DNA of 6,957 bases, taken from an uncultured Bacteroidales bacterium. Lineage in GTDB: Bacteria > Bacteroidota > Bacteroidia > Bacteroidales > P3. The position numbers and the translations under genes are program-made. Where the stretch lies: the NCBI GenBank assembly GCA_937915785.1, contig CALGGY010000120.1, forward strand, positions 1-6,957. The letters are read 5' to 3'. A model generated the notes under the pieces. That model was given only the letters and a program-made list of their open reading frames with translations. It was not told the origin of the DNA and ran no database searches. How positions within the stretch are numbered: position 1 is the stretch's first letter; each line of letters starts with the position of its first letter. Positions 6,373 through 6,957 of the stretch are shown here, piece after piece.

Positions 6373-6391
6373 GTTGGGAGTTGGAGGTTGG
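6371..6391. repeat. 7-bp tandem repeat (GAGTTGG) overlapping the SDR stop
   Basis: Units are GAGTTGG, GAGTTGG and AGGTTGG. The array begins within the TGA stop of the SDR (6370-6372). It has the same unit length as two tracts in the 3595-3740 spacer but a different sequence. No coding role is apparent. Confidence 0.55.
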
Positions 6392-6409
6392 AAATCCCTA
6401 TGCTGTTCT

Positions 6410-6432
6410 GTTGCGGATAATATATCCGCAAC
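6410..6432. terminator. Perfect 10-bp-stem hairpin between convergent genes
   Basis: GTTGCGGATA, a 3-nt loop ATA, then TATCCGCAAC: a perfect inverted repeat with a 10-bp stem, lying 37 bp after the SDR stop and 24 bp beyond the stop of the convergent 142-aa gene. Position suggests a bidirectional terminator. However, neither side has a proper U-tract (the plus side continues GACGGTATTTACC), so RNA processing or protein binding is also possible. The structure is certain from sequence; the function is inferred. Confidence 0.5.
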
Positions 6433-6456
6433 GACGGTATTTACCTTATTATGTTA

Positions 6457-6885
6457 TCATCTTTTATATAGACATTTCCCTTTCCTGTAATCATCAGGTG
6501 AAATTCTACTTTTGCTATCAAACTCTAATTTATATTTATCGACATCCCATTCCCATGCTTCTTGCATTATATATTGTTTGTCATACAAAATCCAAATGAG
6601 TTTATCCCATTCATACTTTGCCGCTTTGGGAACTATAGTGACTTTGCTGCCAGGCTTACCACTTGGACGATTCGCTTTTACTTGGTATCTTTGATTATTA
6701 AAAACAAAGTCCGAGCCTTTATGTACGGCTGTTTTGTCCTTCATGTATTCAGAATACTCACTTTCTGTCATTCCAACTAATAGCGCAGCATCATATTCTG
6801 AAATCGCACTCGTTATTGAAGGACCCACCCCAAAAATTTCTTGCCATTGTAAGGCAGTATCAACAAGTTTATTTCTTATAGTCAT
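6457..6885 (-). CDS. Uncharacterised 142-aa protein, possible PD-(D/E)XK nuclease
   Basis: I do not recognise a named family with certainty. Residues 57-72 (KGSDFVFNNQRYQVKA region) read as G-S-D59 followed after eight residues by Q68-V-K70. This is the D...(E/Q)xK pattern of PD-(D/E)XK nucleases, the QxK form being typical of Mrr-like enzymes. It is followed by a basic Gly/Pro loop (NRPSGKPGSK, 72-81) and a hydrophobic strand WDKLIWILYD at 93-102, which fits the beta strand that follows the active-site lysine in that fold. The N-terminal third is helical (SAISEYDAALLVGM at 26-39, with Glu30 a candidate extra acidic residue). There is no signal peptide or membrane segment, so the protein is probably cytoplasmic. 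The ATG at 6885-6883 overlaps by ATGA the end of an open frame continuing to the window edge, suggesting a coupled operon. The sampled row is about 38% GC. Nuclease activity is inference from motif and predicted fold only. Confidence 0.75.
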   Translation of the reverse strand: MTIRNKLVDTALQWQEIFGVGPSITSAISEYDAALLVGMTESEYSEYMKDKTAVHKGSDFVFNNQRYQVKANRPSGKPGSKVTIVPKAAKYEWDKLIWILYDKQYIMQEAWEWDVDKYKLEFDSKSRISPDDYRKGKCLYKR

Positions 6886-6957
6886 ATGAACATGTAATTT
6901 GTGTAGGGGACTTCTAATTTTACATTATTTTTGAATAAGGAGCCATTTTGTCCCATT
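6882..6957 (-). CDS. C-terminal end of an upstream gene, truncated by window edge
   Basis: One minus-strand frame is open from the right edge to a TGA at 6884-6882 and would end ...VPYTNYMFI. Its stop overlaps the start of the 142-aa gene as ATGA, the classic sign of translationally coupled genes. Only 24 codons are visible, so neither the family nor even the coding status is certain. The other two frames also stay open for 10-11 codons before stopping (one ends ...WLLIQK at 6925). The overlap is the reason for preferring this frame. A modification or specificity partner for a nuclease would fit, but nothing here shows it. Confidence 0.4.
   Translation of the reverse strand, partial: MGQNGSLFKNNVKLEVPYTNYMFI

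Noticed and set aside
6925..6957. Alternative end of the upstream gene in another frame (...WLLIQK, stop at 6927-6925)
   Set aside because: Only 10 codons are visible and it lacks the ATGA overlap with the next gene. It cannot be excluded without sequence beyond the edge.

Overview
The window looks like a chromosomal segment of a Bacteroidetes bacterium, probably Bacteroidales. The signs are a large DUF4175-type membrane/coiled-coil protein, three minus-strand -7 boxes matching the Bacteroidetes form TAnnTTTG, A-rich translation starts without clear Shine-Dalgarno sequences, and degenerate 7-8 bp tandem repeats between genes. No rRNA, tRNA, CRISPR array, IS element or phage gene was recognised. 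No gene-free stretch exceeds about 160 bp.

Layout. 1-112 (minus): the first 37 codons of a secreted protein with a signal peptide. 202-3594 (minus): a 1130-aa DUF4175-like protein with an apparent TTG start, three N-terminal membrane segments, a beta-rich middle and a very long coiled-coil C-terminal half. 3595-3732: a spacer with this gene's promoter and three tandem-repeat tracts. 3733-4023 and 4029-4805 (minus, 5 bp apart): an N-terminally truncated hexapeptide acyltransferase downstream of an AT-rich WaaE-like family 2 glycosyltransferase, probably one surface-glycan transcript. 4967-5492 (plus): an overlapping antitoxin/YoeB-type toxin pair. 5572-6372 (plus): a classical short-chain dehydrogenase/reductase. 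6373-6456: a convergent spacer with a heptamer repeat and a perfect 10-bp-stem hairpin. 6457-6885 (minus): an AT-rich 142-aa protein with a D-x8-QxK signature like PD-(D/E)XK nucleases. Its start overlaps by ATGA the end of another reading frame that runs off the right edge.

The left half appears to be core chromosome (DUF4175). The middle and right are mosaic: an AT-rich glycosyltransferase abuts a GC-rich acyltransferase remnant, followed by a toxin-antitoxin pair, a housekeeping-like SDR, and an AT-rich possible nuclease in a coupled operon. The most promising leads are that possible nuclease operon, the tandem arrays that abut or overlap stop codons, and the glycosyltransferase/acyltransferase junction.
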